From NCBI RefSeq assembly GCF_014636175.1, contig NZ_BMDW01000009.1, positions 1 to 64,000 of the forward strand: a DNA stretch of 64,000 bases, in the 5' to 3' direction. This document shows, in pieces, positions 8,161 through 17,226 of this stretch (positions within the stretch are counted from its first letter, which is position 1; every line of letters begins with the position of its first letter). Source of the stretch: Sphingomonas psychrolutea. Lineage in GTDB: Bacteria > Pseudomonadota > Alphaproteobacteria > Sphingomonadales > Sphingomonadaceae. The notes beneath the pieces are model-generated. The model searched no databases. It was not told where the DNA came from and saw nothing but the letters and a program-made list of their open reading frames with translations. The translations under genes were made by a program, and so were the position numbers.

Positions 8161-10149
8161 ATGACCGCCGCCCCAGCACCGCTGTTCATCCTGTCTTTTC
8201 GGCAACGCGATGAGCTGGCGTCGCTGGCGGCGGGCGCCGGATGGCAAGTCGTCGCCGCGCGCCGCATAGGTGGGGCCGAGCGGCGTTTTCTTTCCAGCGG
8301 GGCCGCGGTCGCTGTGATCGACGCGCGCGGCGCCCCCGGCGACGGGCTGGCGGCGGCAACGATGCTGGGCGGCGCGGTCGAGGCAAATGGCGGCGCGATG
8401 CTTGCTTTGGTCTCCCGGGGGGAGACCGTGACGATTGCGGCCCTGTACGATGCGGGCGCGACGCATTTCCTGGCGAGCCCGTTCAGCGATACGGAGTTGC
8501 TCCAGGCGCTGCGCTTCGCGTCGCGGCATGCCGAACGGATGGCGCGCGAATGGCAGGCGGGGCCGGCCTTCGCGCCGCTCGGCTGGCGCTACGATTTGGC
8601 CACGCGCCTTTTGATCCTGACGCCGGGGCTGTCGGCCTTGCTCGGGATCGAAGACGAATCCGGTGCGCGCGCCTTGCTGCGCCGGCTCGATCCTGGCGAC
8701 CGCGCCGCAGCGCTGGCGGCGTTGCGACGGATGACCCCCGCGCGCCCGGCTACGGCATTCGCGCACGATGCCACGGGGATGGGGCGGGTCGTGCAGCATC
8801 TGCAACTCGACATGGCGGCACAACACATCGATGCGGTGGTCGAGCCGCTCGGCAGTGCGCCCGAGCCCGCCGCCGAGATGCGCGAGGCGCTGGCCGGCGC
8901 GCGCGATGCCGGAAGCGCGCGGCGCTGGCTGACGCGGCGGCTGGCGAATGCGGAGGTGGTGCCGCTGCACGCGATGCTGATCGCGCTCAACCGTTTCGAC
9001 ATGGTCAACACCGCTTATGGCCGCGCGGCGGGCGATGCGCTGCTGCGGTCGGCGCAGAAGCGGATCGACGATGTCGTCCATGAAGTGCTGGGTCGCGATG
9101 CCTTGATCGCGCGGATGAGCGGATCGACCTTTGTCGTTGCTGCAACATCGCTGCGCACCCGCATCGACCTTGCGCTCGAGCGGATTGTCGGGGAACTCGC
9201 GCGGCCGTTTGTGACGGGCGAATCGATCGCGGTACTCGGCTGCCGGATCGGTCTGGCCGAGGCGCTTGCCGACGACAGCGCGGCCACCCTGCTGCGCCGC
9301 GCGAGCGAGGCGTTGGCCGAGGCGCGCGATTCCGACAGCGCGACCATGCGCTTTGCCGATAGCAGGGCGGAAAGCGGGAGTGCGCCGATCGACCGGCTCG
9401 CGGTCGATCTCAATCGCGCGATGGAACGCGGCGAAATCGGCATTCTGTTCCAGCCGCAAGTCTCTGTCTCCAGCGGCGCGATCGTTGGTGTGGAGGCGCT
9501 GGCCCGCTGGGAACACGGGGTGCTCGGGTCGATCGGGGCGGAGACATTGTTTGCCGCCGCGGCACGCGCCGATCTCGAAATCGGGCTGTCCGACCATATT
9601 CAGAAGCTGGTGCTGGCGCAGGCCGCGGCGTGGCCAGCGGCGCTGGCTGGCGTGCGGCTCGCGCTCAATTTGACCGCCGCCGACATTGCGCGACCGGGGT
9701 TCGCCGATTTGTTCCTCGACCGGGTCGATGCCAGTGGTTTCCCGCGCAACCGACTGACGCTGGAAATCACCGAGAGTGGGTTGATCGAGGACCTTAGCAT
9801 CGCCTCGACGCTGTTGTCGGTGCTGCGCGGGACGGGATGCCGGATTGCGATCGACGATTTCGGCACGGGCTATTCGAGCCTCGCGTATCTGAAAGCGCTG
9901 CCGCTCGATTATCTGAAGATCGACAAGAAACTGGCGCAGGACATTACCGGATCTCCGCGCGACCGGATCGTGGTGCGCGGCGTGATCGACATGGCGCGCT
10001 CGCTCGGGCTGACGGTGATTGCGGAAGGGGTCGAGACCGACGCGCAACTCGAGGCGCTGGCGAAGGAAGGGTGCCAGATCTATCAAGGGTTCTTGTGTTC
10101 GGAGGCCGTGACCACAGAAGTACTTTTACGCCTTCTCTTGGAAAAGTAG
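8161..10149 (+). CDS. pseudo-receiver/GGDEF/EAL protein, likely c-di-GMP phosphodiesterase
   Basis: A 662-aa cytoplasmic signalling protein with no transmembrane segment. Residues 1-125 look like a receiver fold (a VIDARGA phospho-site region, then LASPFSDTELLQALRFA) in which the usual Lys before Pro is Ser. A PAS-like stretch follows (about 140-190). The GGDEF domain (about 270-410) has SGSTF near residues 318-322 instead of GGDEF, so it is probably not a cyclase. The EAL domain (about 420-660) keeps EALARW (446-451), the Asn in LALNLT, the Glu in LEITES, DDFGTGYSSL (565-574), the Lys in YLKIDK and AEGVET, as active phosphodiesterases do. It therefore probably degrades c-di-GMP, with the degenerate GGDEF as regulator. 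Two PilZ c-di-GMP effectors lie within 15 kb. Confidence 0.93.
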   Translation: MTAAPAPLFILSFRQRDELASLAAGAGWQVVAARRIGGAERRFLSSGAAVAVIDARGAPGDGLAAATMLGGAVEANGGAMLALVSRGETVTIAALYDAGATHFLASPFSDTELLQALRFASRHAERMAREWQAGPAFAPLGWRYDLATRLLILTPGLSALLGIEDESGARALLRRLDPGDRAAALAALRRMTPARPATAFAHDATGMGRVVQHLQLDMAAQHIDAVVEPLGSAPEPAAEMREALAGARDAGSARRWLTRRLANAEVVPLHAMLIALNRFDMVNTAYGRAAGDALLRSAQKRIDDVVHEVLGRDALIARMSGSTFVVAATSLRTRIDLALERIVGELARPFVTGESIAVLGCRIGLAEALADDSAATLLRRASEALAEARDSDSATMRFADSRAESGSAPIDRLAVDLNRAMERGEIGILFQPQVSVSSGAIVGVEALARWEHGVLGSIGAETLFAAAARADLEIGLSDHIQKLVLAQAAAWPAALAGVRLALNLTAADIARPGFADLFLDRVDASGFPRNRLTLEITESGLIEDLSIASTLLSVLRGTGCRIAIDDFGTGYSSLAYLKALPLDYLKIDKKLAQDITGSPRDRIVVRGVIDMARSLGLTVIAEGVETDAQLEALAKEGCQIYQGFLCSEAVTTEVLLRLLLEK

Positions 10150-10210
10150 CCAACATGTCGTGCAACGTGGTGTATACGTGGAGATACGAGTTCTAACGCG
10201 ATGGTGGCAT

Positions 10211-10717
10211 ATGAAAATACCGGTCTTTGTTTCGTACGCAACGACGCTGAACAGTGAGCAAGACGCGCAGAGGCAGCGCATAATCAATCTTTTGGACGAG
10301 ATGCGACTTGAACCGCGTGCGCTGGGTCGGTAAGACTATCCTACGGATTTTCCTTTGAAGGAAGTGGCGGTGATCGCCAAACACTGTTCCGGTGGAGTTA
10401 TCTTAGGATTTGGACAGATAGAAGTCGAAAAGGGAATTATAAAACCTGGAACCGAGAAATCTGCTGAAATTAATATGCAAAACAAGATGCTAATTCCGAC
10501 AGCATGGAATCATCTTGAGGCGGGGATTCTGTTTGGTCTTAATCTTCCTCTTTTAATATTCAAAGAAACGGGTGTTAGCGGAGGAGTTTTTGATAATGGG
10601 GTCACTGATGTTTTCATTCATGAGCTAAAAAAGGAAGTCGACCCGGTCGAGCAGGACGCGTTACGAGAAGTATTTCTCAAGTGGCGCGCGAGGGTGAGTC
10701 AGCACTATTATTCCTGA
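10211..10717 (+). pseudogene. TIR/SLOG-like accessory gene interrupted by an in-frame stop
   Basis: The frame from ATG 10211 reads MKIPVFVSYATTLNSEQDAQ...LEPRALGR, hits TAA at 10331-10333, then continues in the same frame DYPTDFPLKEVAVIAKHCSGGVILGF to a stop at 10717 (168 codons plus the internal stop). The two halves join into one coherent alpha/beta protein: an early beta-strand plus VSYAT, a central CSGGVILGF strand, and TAWNHLEAGILFGLNLPLL. This suggests a TIR- or nucleoside-2-deoxyribosyltransferase-like nucleotide-binding fold. The exact family is not recognised. Base composition is clearly AT-richer than both neighbours, pointing to acquisition by transfer. A TTG at 10355 could restart translation of a truncated product. 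It sits between the GGDEF/EAL gene and convergent mfd. Confidence 0.7.
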
Positions 10718-10730
10718 CCTCATCGGACGC

Positions 10731-13700
10731 CTACCCCGCCGCCCTCGCCAGCCCCTTGGACAATTGCAACGCGCCGTGCAGCCGCGCCTTGGGATCGCCC
10801 CAACTGCGCGTCACCACCAGCTTGCTGTCGGGCCGCAACCGCGCGACGCCGTCGAGCTTCGCGACCCAGGCGAGCAGACCCTCGATATTCGGCGGGCTGT
10901 TGTCGAAGAAGGTGACCAGCGCACCCTTGGGCCCGACATCCATCTTCGCGACCGCCGCCTTCTTGGCGTTGAGCTTGATTTCGATGATGCGGATCAAATT
11001 GTCGGTCGGATCGGGCAGTTTCCCAAAGCGATCGATCATTTCCGCGGCAAAGGCCTCGAGCGCGTTCTGGTCCTCGACATCGTTGAGGCGGCGATACAGG
11101 CCCATCCGCAAATCGAGATCGGGAACGTAATCCTCCGGGATCAGGATCGGCGCATCGACGGTGATCTGGGGTGAGAAATCCTTCGGGCGCAACCGCTGGC
11201 CACCGGCCTTGGCGTCCATGATCGCCTCTTCCAGCATCGACTGGTACAGTTCGTAGCCGACTTCCTTGATATGTCCCGATTGCTCGTCGCCAAGCAGATT
11301 GCCCGCTCCACGCTGATCGAGATCGTGGCTGGCGAGCTGGAAGCCCGCGCCGAGCGTGTCGAGATCGGACAGCACCTTGAGCCGCTTCTCGGCGGTTTCG
11401 CTCAGGATGCGGTTCTCAGGCGTGGTCAAATAGGCATAAGCCCGCGTCTTCGCGCGCCCGACGCGCCCGCGCAGCTGATAGAGCTGCGCCAGCCCGAAGC
11501 GGTCAGCGCGGTGGATGATCATCGTGTTGGCGCTCGGAATATCGAGCCCGGATTCGACGATCGTGGTCGAGACCAAAACCTCGAACTTCTTGTCGTAGAA
11601 CGCCGACATGCGCTCCTCGACCTCTGTTGGCGCCATTTGCCCGTGCGCGACCACGTAGCGGATTTCGGGCACCTGTTTTGTCAGGAAGTCCTCGATATCG
11701 GGGAGATCCTTGATCCGCGGTGTCACGAAGAAGCTTTGCCCGCCGCGATAATGTTCGCGCAGCAACGCCTCGCGCAGCACGATTGGGTCCCACGGCATGA
11801 TGTAGGTCCGCACCGCGAGTCGATCGACTGGCGGGGTCTGGATCACCGAGAGCTCGCGAATCCCTGACATCGCCATTTGCAGCGTACGCGGGATCGGCGT
11901 GGCCGTCAGCGTCAGGACGTGGACGTCGGTCTTCAGGCCCTTCAGCCGCTCCTTGTGGGTGACGCCGAAGCGCTGTTCCTCATCGACCACGACGAGGCCG
12001 AGCCGCTTGAACTCGATCCCCTTGGCGAGGATCGCGTGGGTGCCGATGACCACGTCGATCTGGCCGTTGGTCAGGCCCTCCTTGGTCGCTTTCGCCTCCG
12101 CCGTCGGCACGAGCCGCGACAAGCGCCCGACATTGAGCGGGAAGCCTTCGAAGCGCGCGGTGAAATTGTTGAAATGCTGGCGCGCAAGCAACGTCGTCGG
12201 GCACACGATCGCGACTTGCTGGCCCGACATGGCGGCGGCAAAGGCGGCACGAAGCGCCACTTCGGTTTTGCCGAAGCCGACATCGCCGACGACGAGCCGG
12301 TCCATCGGAGTACCCTTGGCCAGATCGGCCATCACATCCTCGATCGCGCGATCCTGATCCTCGGTTTCCTCATACGGGAAGCGGTCAACGAACGCCGAAT
12401 AGCCACTGTCACGTTCGATCGTCTCGGCCGGGCGCAGCGCGCGTTCGGCGGCGGTCGCAATCAGCTCACCGGCGATTTCTCGGATGCGCTCCTTCATCTT
12501 CGCTCTGCGGCGCTGCCACGCTTCGCCGCCTAATCGGTCGAGGCTCGCGCCATCGCTGTCCGAGCCGTAGCGGGTCAGCACTTCAAGATTTTCGACCGGC
12601 ACGAACAGTTTGTCGCCACCGGCATAGGTCAGCGCGACGCAATCGTGCGGCGCGTGACCGACCGGGATCGAGGTCAGTCCCTCATAGCGGCCGATGCCGT
12701 GATCGGCATGGACGACGAGATCGCCCGGGGTGAGCATCGCCAGCTCGGCCAGGAACGCATCGGCCGATTTCTTGCGTTTTGCGCGCCGCACCAGCCGGTC
12801 GCCGAGCATGTCCTGCTCGGTCAGCAGCGCGACTTGCGGGCTGGAGAAGCCGTGGTCGAGCGGCAGGACGAGGAGCGCGACGCTGCGTTCACCCGCACCC
12901 AGCGCTTGCTGCCACGTGTCGACCAGTTTGAGGTTCGTCGCGCCGTGATCGCCCAGCAAGCCCGCCAGCCGCTCGCGCGCGCCGGTCGAATAGCTGGCGA
13001 GCACCGCTTTGCGCCCGTCGCGCTGAATCGTCTTGAGGTGATGGACCACCGCTTCATAGACGTTTACGCTGTTCGCGCGCTCCGCGCCGAAATCGCGCGG
13101 TCCGTCGACGCCGAAATCGAGCACCGTCGCGCTTTCAGGTTCGTGGAAGGCGGTGATGCGGTGCGCGGGCGCACGCTCGAGCCGGTCGGCCAGATCGGTC
13201 GCGGTCAGATACAGTGCGTCGGCGGGGAGCGGGCGGTAGCTGCCGGGGTCGCTCGACTGCGCCTTGACGCGGTTGCCGTGATAATCAGTGATCGCTTCGA
13301 ACCGCGCCTCGGCCGCCGCGACCGCGCCCGCATCGCGCAGCATCACCGCGTCATCGCCCAGATGATCGAACAACGTCGAGAGCTTGTCCTCGAACAGCGG
13401 GAGCCAATGCTCCATCCCCGCCAGCCGTCGCCCGTCGCTGATCGCCTGATAGAGCGGGTCGCCAGTCGCGGTCGCGCCGAATCGTTCACGATAGCGCGCG
13501 CGGAAGCGCTTGATGCTGTCCTCGTCGATCAGCGTTTCGGACGCTGGCAGCAGCACGAAGCCGTCGATCCGCCCGGTGGTGCGTTGATCGGCCGGGTCGA
13601 AGGTGCGGACACTTTCAATTTCGTCGCCGAAGAAATCGAGCCGGAGCGCTTGCTCCTCGCCGCTCGGAAACAGATCGACCAGCCCGCCGCGCACCGCAAA

Positions 13701-14183
13701 TTCGCCCGCATCGGCGACGGTCTCGACTCGGACATAGCCGTTCGCCTGCAATTGCGCGGCAAGCCGGTCGCGCCCGATTCGCTCTTTGGGGGCGAGGCGC
13801 GCGACGAGCTGACGGATGCGAAACGGGGTAAGCGTGCGCTGCGCGACGGCATTGACCGTGGTGAGCAGGAGCTGCGGGCCTTTCGGCACCTGCTGCAAGC
13901 GGTGCAGCGTGGCCATGCGTTCAGCCATCACGCGAAGCGTCGGGGAGGCGCGATCGTACGGCAGACAGTCCCAGGCGGGAAATGTCAGCACTTCCAGTTC
14001 GGGCGCGAAGGTCGGCGCGGTGGAGGCGATTGCGCGCATCGCGGCTTCGTCGGGCGCGATGAACACGGCGCGGGTCTTGGCGGCGCGCGCCAGATCGGCG
14101 AGCAGCCACGGCTCGAACCCGGCGGGGACACCGGCGAGGGTCAGGGGGGTCTTGGCGGTAAGGATCTTGTTGAGGTCGGGCAT
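10731..14183 (-). CDS. mfd: transcription-repair coupling factor Mfd
   Basis: DNA translocase that removes RNA polymerase stalled at lesions and recruits UvrA. The 1150 aa match E. coli Mfd. The order is a UvrB-like N-terminal module, an RNA polymerase-interacting CarD-like domain (GDLVVHADHGIGRYEG, about 495-510), RecG-type helicase motifs (Walker A GDVGFGKTEVAL near 633; DEEQRFGV near 736; LTLTATPIPRTLQMAMSG) and a C-terminal TRCF domain. It starts at ATG 14183, after which a REPIN separates it from sdhE. It is convergent with the broken accessory gene, 13 bp apart. Confidence 0.98.
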   Translation of the reverse strand: MPDLNKILTAKTPLTLAGVPAGFEPWLLADLARAAKTRAVFIAPDEAAMRAIASTAPTFAPELEVLTFPAWDCLPYDRASPTLRVMAERMATLHRLQQVPKGPQLLLTTVNAVAQRTLTPFRIRQLVARLAPKERIGRDRLAAQLQANGYVRVETVADAGEFAVRGGLVDLFPSGEEQALRLDFFGDEIESVRTFDPADQRTTGRIDGFVLLPASETLIDEDSIKRFRARYRERFGATATGDPLYQAISDGRRLAGMEHWLPLFEDKLSTLFDHLGDDAVMLRDAGAVAAAEARFEAITDYHGNRVKAQSSDPGSYRPLPADALYLTATDLADRLERAPAHRITAFHEPESATVLDFGVDGPRDFGAERANSVNVYEAVVHHLKTIQRDGRKAVLASYSTGARERLAGLLGDHGATNLKLVDTWQQALGAGERSVALLVLPLDHGFSSPQVALLTEQDMLGDRLVRRAKRKKSADAFLAELAMLTPGDLVVHADHGIGRYEGLTSIPVGHAPHDCVALTYAGGDKLFVPVENLEVLTRYGSDSDGASLDRLGGEAWQRRRAKMKERIREIAGELIATAAERALRPAETIERDSGYSAFVDRFPYEETEDQDRAIEDVMADLAKGTPMDRLVVGDVGFGKTEVALRAAFAAAMSGQQVAIVCPTTLLARQHFNNFTARFEGFPLNVGRLSRLVPTAEAKATKEGLTNGQIDVVIGTHAILAKGIEFKRLGLVVVDEEQRFGVTHKERLKGLKTDVHVLTLTATPIPRTLQMAMSGIRELSVIQTPPVDRLAVRTYIMPWDPIVLREALLREHYRGGQSFFVTPRIKDLPDIEDFLTKQVPEIRYVVAHGQMAPTEVEERMSAFYDKKFEVLVSTTIVESGLDIPSANTMIIHRADRFGLAQLYQLRGRVGRAKTRAYAYLTTPENRILSETAEKRLKVLSDLDTLGAGFQLASHDLDQRGAGNLLGDEQSGHIKEVGYELYQSMLEEAIMDAKAGGQRLRPKDFSPQITVDAPILIPEDYVPDLDLRMGLYRRLNDVEDQNALEAFAAEMIDRFGKLPDPTDNLIRIIEIKLNAKKAAVAKMDVGPKGALVTFFDNSPPNIEGLLAWVAKLDGVARLRPDSKLVVTRSWGDPKARLHGALQLSKGLARAAG

Positions 14184-14192
14184 TCTTGATTT

Positions 14193-14313
14193 CCCTCTCC
14201 CCGCTTGCGGGGAGAGGGCAAGCGAGCGAAGCGAAGCGCGGGAGAGGGGCAGTCATGGAAGGGCGTGCGCGTTACTGCCCCTCTCCCCGGCCCTCTCCCC
14301 GGAGGGGAGAGGG
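14193..14313. repeat. REPIN-like palindrome pair (CCCTCTCCCC type)
   Basis: Two short palindromes in inverted arrangement flank an internal dyad. CCCTCTCCCC-GCTTGC-GGGGAGAGGG lies at 14193-14218. GGGAGAGGGGCAGT (14240-14253) pairs with ACTGCCCCTCTCCC (14274-14287). CCCTCTCCCC-GGA-GGGGAGAGGG lies at 14291-14313. This is the arrangement of a REP doublet (REPIN) between mfd and sdhE. Confidence 0.85.
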
Positions 14314-14320
14314 AGTTTGG

Positions 14321-14587
14321 TTACTCCGCGATCGGCACGTAGTTCAGCGTCTTCAACGCCGCGACGATCGAGCCGACATAGCGTTCGGGCGGGACCGCCG
14401 TCCCGATTGCCCACGCCATGATGTCGACGTCCTGTTCCTCGAGCAGCTCCTCGACCAACGTAATCTCGGCCTCGCTCCACCCCGCTGAGCGCGCATCGAA
14501 AAACCCGCCGATCAGCAAATCGGCTTCCTTGGTGCCACGGTGCCAGGCGCGGAAGCGGAGGCGTTTCAGGCGGATTTCGCGGTCCAT
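14321..14587 (-). CDS. sdhE: succinate dehydrogenase assembly factor SdhE
   Basis: Small (88 aa) FAD assembly factor that promotes covalent flavinylation of SdhA. It has the family signature RGTKEADLLIGGF (RGxxE near residues 16-20), WSEAEI, then the acidic LLEEQDVDIMAWAIG. The start MDREIRLKRLRFRAWHRG was chosen over an upstream in-frame start at 14626 because it matches the usual family N-terminus. It is divergent from recG (72 bp), the arrangement usual in sphingomonads and relatives. Confidence 0.93.
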   Translation of the reverse strand: MDREIRLKRLRFRAWHRGTKEADLLIGGFFDARSAGWSEAEITLVEELLEEQDVDIMAWAIGTAVPPERYVGSIVAALKTLNYVPIAE

Positions 14588-14659
14588 ATATTTCCAACGA
14601 CAATTGGCCGGCGGCGCTTGGAGCAACCGTCGGCTGGGGCTATTGCTCCCCAGATAGTC

Positions 14660-16720
14660 ATGCGACCCGATATCCTCAATCCATTGTTCGCCGAAGTGAC
14701 GGCGCTAAAGGGCATCGGGCCTGGCCTTGCCAAGCCGCTCGATCGGCTCGGGCTGTCGCGCGTCGTCGACGTGGCGTTCCATTTGCCGACCGGCTGGGTC
14801 GATCGCGTGCCACGCGAGGAGCTCGATATGGCCGATGCGGGCCGCATCATCGCGATTACCCTTACCGCGCAATCGTATCGCTCCAGCAACGGGCGCGGGC
14901 CGACGCGGGTGCAGGCGACCGACACATTCGGCAATTATGTCAGCTTGGTCTATTTCGGCGGGCATGCGGGCTGGGCGAAGAAGCTCGCGCCGATCGGCGA
15001 GCCGCGCCGTGTCTCGGGACGCCTCGAACACTACGGCCAGGAATTGCAGATCGTGCATCCTGACTATGTCCTGCCGCTCGAGGAAGCGGGCGACACGCCC
15101 GAACGCGAGGCGATCTATCCGCTGTCGGAGGGACTTACCTCCAAACGCATGGCCCAGCTCGCCGCGCAAGCGATCGAGCGTGCGCCGTCGCTCGCCGAGT
15201 GGATCGAGCCGGGGCTGCTTGCCAAGCAGCAATGGCCGGCGTGGCGCGAGGCGCTGGCGCGGATTCATGCCGATCCCTCCGACACGGTCGCGCGCGAACG
15301 CCTCGCCTATGACGAGATTTTCGCCAATCAGCTTGCGCTGATGCTGGTGCGACAATCGTCGCGCGCGCGGCGCGGCAGGGCGCTCGCGGCGACGGGCAAG
15401 CTGCGCGAGGCGTTGCGGCTGCCCTATGCGCTGACCGGTGCGCAAGCGCGGACGGTGCGCGAGATCGAGGGCGATCTGGCACAGGCACAGCCGATGCTGC
15501 GGCTACTGCAAGGCGATGTCGGATCGGGCAAGACGCTGGTTGCGACGCTGGCGATGTTGACCGCGGTCGAGGCGGGCGCACAGGCGGCGTTGCTCGCCCC
15601 GACCGAAATTCTTGCGCGCCAGCATTACGAATCGCTGCGGCGGATGCTGGCGGGGCTGCCGGTCGAAATCGCGGTGCTGACCGGGCGCGACAAGGGCAAG
15701 GTGCGCGAGGCGACGCTGATGGGGCTCGCGGCGGGGACGATCGATATCCTGATCGGCACGCACGCGATCTTTCAGGAGGCGGTCGGATACAAGGACCTCG
15801 GGCTGGTCGTGGTCGACGAGCAGCACCGTTTCGGTGTCGCGCAACGCATGATGCTGCAAGCCAAGGCCAAGGCCGCACCGCATCTGCTGGCGATGACTGC
15901 GACGCCGATCCCGCGCACGCTGACGCTCGCAAATTACGGCGAGATGGATGTGAGCCAGCTCGACGAAATGCCGCCCGGCCGCCAGCCGATCGAGACGCGC
16001 GTCATTTCCGAAGACCGGCTCGGCGATGTCGTCGATGCCCTTGGGCGGCACCTGTCCGATGAGGGCCAGGCCTATTGGGTCTGCCCGCTCGTTGAGGAAA
16101 GCGAGAAAAGCGACATGGCCGCCGCCGAGGCACGCGCCGAGACGCTGCGCGCGCGCTTTGGCAATCGCGTCGGGCTGGTCCACGGCCGCATGAAGCCCGC
16201 CGAAAAGGACGCGGTGATGATGGCGTTCGCTGCTGGCCAGATCGGCGTGCTGGTCGCCACGACAGTGATTGAGGTCGGCGTCGATGTTCCTAATGCTACC
16301 CTGATCGTGATTGAACATGCCGATCGTTTCGGGCTGGCGCAGCTCCACCAATTGCGCGGGCGCGTCGGGCGCGGCTCGGGCAAGTCGAATTGCCTGCTGA
16401 TCCGGGGCGGGGCCTTGAGCGAGACGTCGCGCGCGCGGCTTGCGCTGATGCGGGAGACAACCGACGGCTTCCGCATTGCGGAGGAGGATTTGCGGCTGCG
16501 CGGGGCGGGCGAATTGCTCGGGACGCGGCAATCGGGCGAAGCGGGGTTCCGGCTTGCGACGCCCGAGATGCTCGGCACGCTGCTGCCCGTCGCGACCGAC
16601 GATGCGCGGCTGCTGATTGACCGCGACGGCGGCCTGGAGGGACCACGCGGCCAAGCGGCGCGAACCGCGCTCTATCTGTTCGAGCGCGATGCCGGGGTTG
16701 CGTTGTTGCGCTCGGGGTGA
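14660..16720 (+). CDS. recG: ATP-dependent DNA helicase RecG
   Basis: Branch-migration helicase that regresses stalled forks and processes recombination intermediates. It is 686 aa from MRPDILNPLF; the usual LKGIGPGLA helix-hairpin-type N-terminus follows at once. The wedge/OB domain lies around 60-150. Helicase motifs are Walker A GDVGSGKT (about 285-292), DEQHRFGV (about 388), MTATPIPRTL and the C-terminal QLRGRVGRG. The open frame extends 40 codons upstream but overlaps sdhE on the other strand, so 14660 is preferred. Confidence 0.97.
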   Translation: MRPDILNPLFAEVTALKGIGPGLAKPLDRLGLSRVVDVAFHLPTGWVDRVPREELDMADAGRIIAITLTAQSYRSSNGRGPTRVQATDTFGNYVSLVYFGGHAGWAKKLAPIGEPRRVSGRLEHYGQELQIVHPDYVLPLEEAGDTPEREAIYPLSEGLTSKRMAQLAAQAIERAPSLAEWIEPGLLAKQQWPAWREALARIHADPSDTVARERLAYDEIFANQLALMLVRQSSRARRGRALAATGKLREALRLPYALTGAQARTVREIEGDLAQAQPMLRLLQGDVGSGKTLVATLAMLTAVEAGAQAALLAPTEILARQHYESLRRMLAGLPVEIAVLTGRDKGKVREATLMGLAAGTIDILIGTHAIFQEAVGYKDLGLVVVDEQHRFGVAQRMMLQAKAKAAPHLLAMTATPIPRTLTLANYGEMDVSQLDEMPPGRQPIETRVISEDRLGDVVDALGRHLSDEGQAYWVCPLVEESEKSDMAAAEARAETLRARFGNRVGLVHGRMKPAEKDAVMMAFAAGQIGVLVATTVIEVGVDVPNATLIVIEHADRFGLAQLHQLRGRVGRGSGKSNCLLIRGGALSETSRARLALMRETTDGFRIAEEDLRLRGAGELLGTRQSGEAGFRLATPEMLGTLLPVATDDARLLIDRDGGLEGPRGQAARTALYLFERDAGVALLRSG

Positions 16721-16780
16721 GCGGGACGGGCCGAAGGCCAAAAAAAGATCATTCTTCTTCAAGACCGCCTCGCGGGAAGA

Positions 16781-17101
16781 TCACCGCGCCTTCAGCATCA
16801 CCGCCAGCACATCGTAATAATCGGCGAGATCGATTGGCTGGTCGAGTTCGCAGCCGATCCGCCCGCCGAGCGACCAACGCAGTTCAGCGATGACGACCCC
16901 GACCACCGGCAAGGTGATGCGCAACCGTTCGCCCACCGCATAGGCAACGTCCGCGCGGGCCATCAGCCCCATCGCCGAGAGATTGACGATCAGCAGCGAC
17001 ACCGGACGCGCATCGGGCCCGAACGCCCGTGCGCGGTAATGAACTTCGTCTCGCGCCAGCGCACGGTTGTCCGTGACCGGCAAAGCCAGTGCCATTGCCA
17101 T
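16781..17101 (-). CDS. PilZ-domain protein
   Basis: A 106-aa single-domain protein. The N-terminal RDEVHYRAR carries the basic c-di-GMP-contacting arginines, followed by VSLLIVNLSAMGLMA (the N/DxSxxG motif of PilZ) and a terminal beta-barrel (ELRWSLGGRIGCELD). It is a likely c-di-GMP effector with unknown partner. The start at 17101 has AGGGG upstream; earlier in-frame ATGs lack one. A TTAA-N7-TTAC near-CtrA site lies 69-83 bp upstream. Confidence 0.88.
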   Translation of the reverse strand: MAMALALPVTDNRALARDEVHYRARAFGPDARPVSLLIVNLSAMGLMARADVAYAVGERLRITLPVVGVVIAELRWSLGGRIGCELDQPIDLADYYDVLAVMLKAR

Positions 17102-17169
17102 TGTCAGACCCCTCTGTTCGGCCATCCAAAAGTACGACAGGGGTATGAAGCAGCTCGCAACGAAGCCGC

Positions 17170-17184
17170 TTAACAAGGGGTTAC
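17170..17184 (-). promoter_or_regulatory. near-consensus CtrA-type site upstream of PilZ gene
   Basis: TTAACAAGGGGTTAC reads TTAA-N7-TTAC, one mismatch from the alphaproteobacterial CtrA consensus TTAA-N7-TTAA, in the upstream region of the PilZ gene. Sites this short occur by chance, so this is suggestive only. Confidence 0.35.
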
Positions 17185-17226
17185 CGCGCTCTACTTTCTG
17201 AGATTTTCAAAAAGAATGTTCGAGGG

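Noticed and set aside
8089..10086. 665-codon minus-strand frame opposite the GGDEF/EAL gene
   Set aside because: Composition-driven shadow; the plus-strand protein has clear family motifs.
12645..14189. 514-codon plus-strand frame opposite mfd
   Set aside because: Mirror of mfd codon use, no features.
16735..16760. GGCC-GAA-GGCC hairpin near a run of A after recG
   Set aside because: The A-run is on the wrong side for an intrinsic terminator on either strand.
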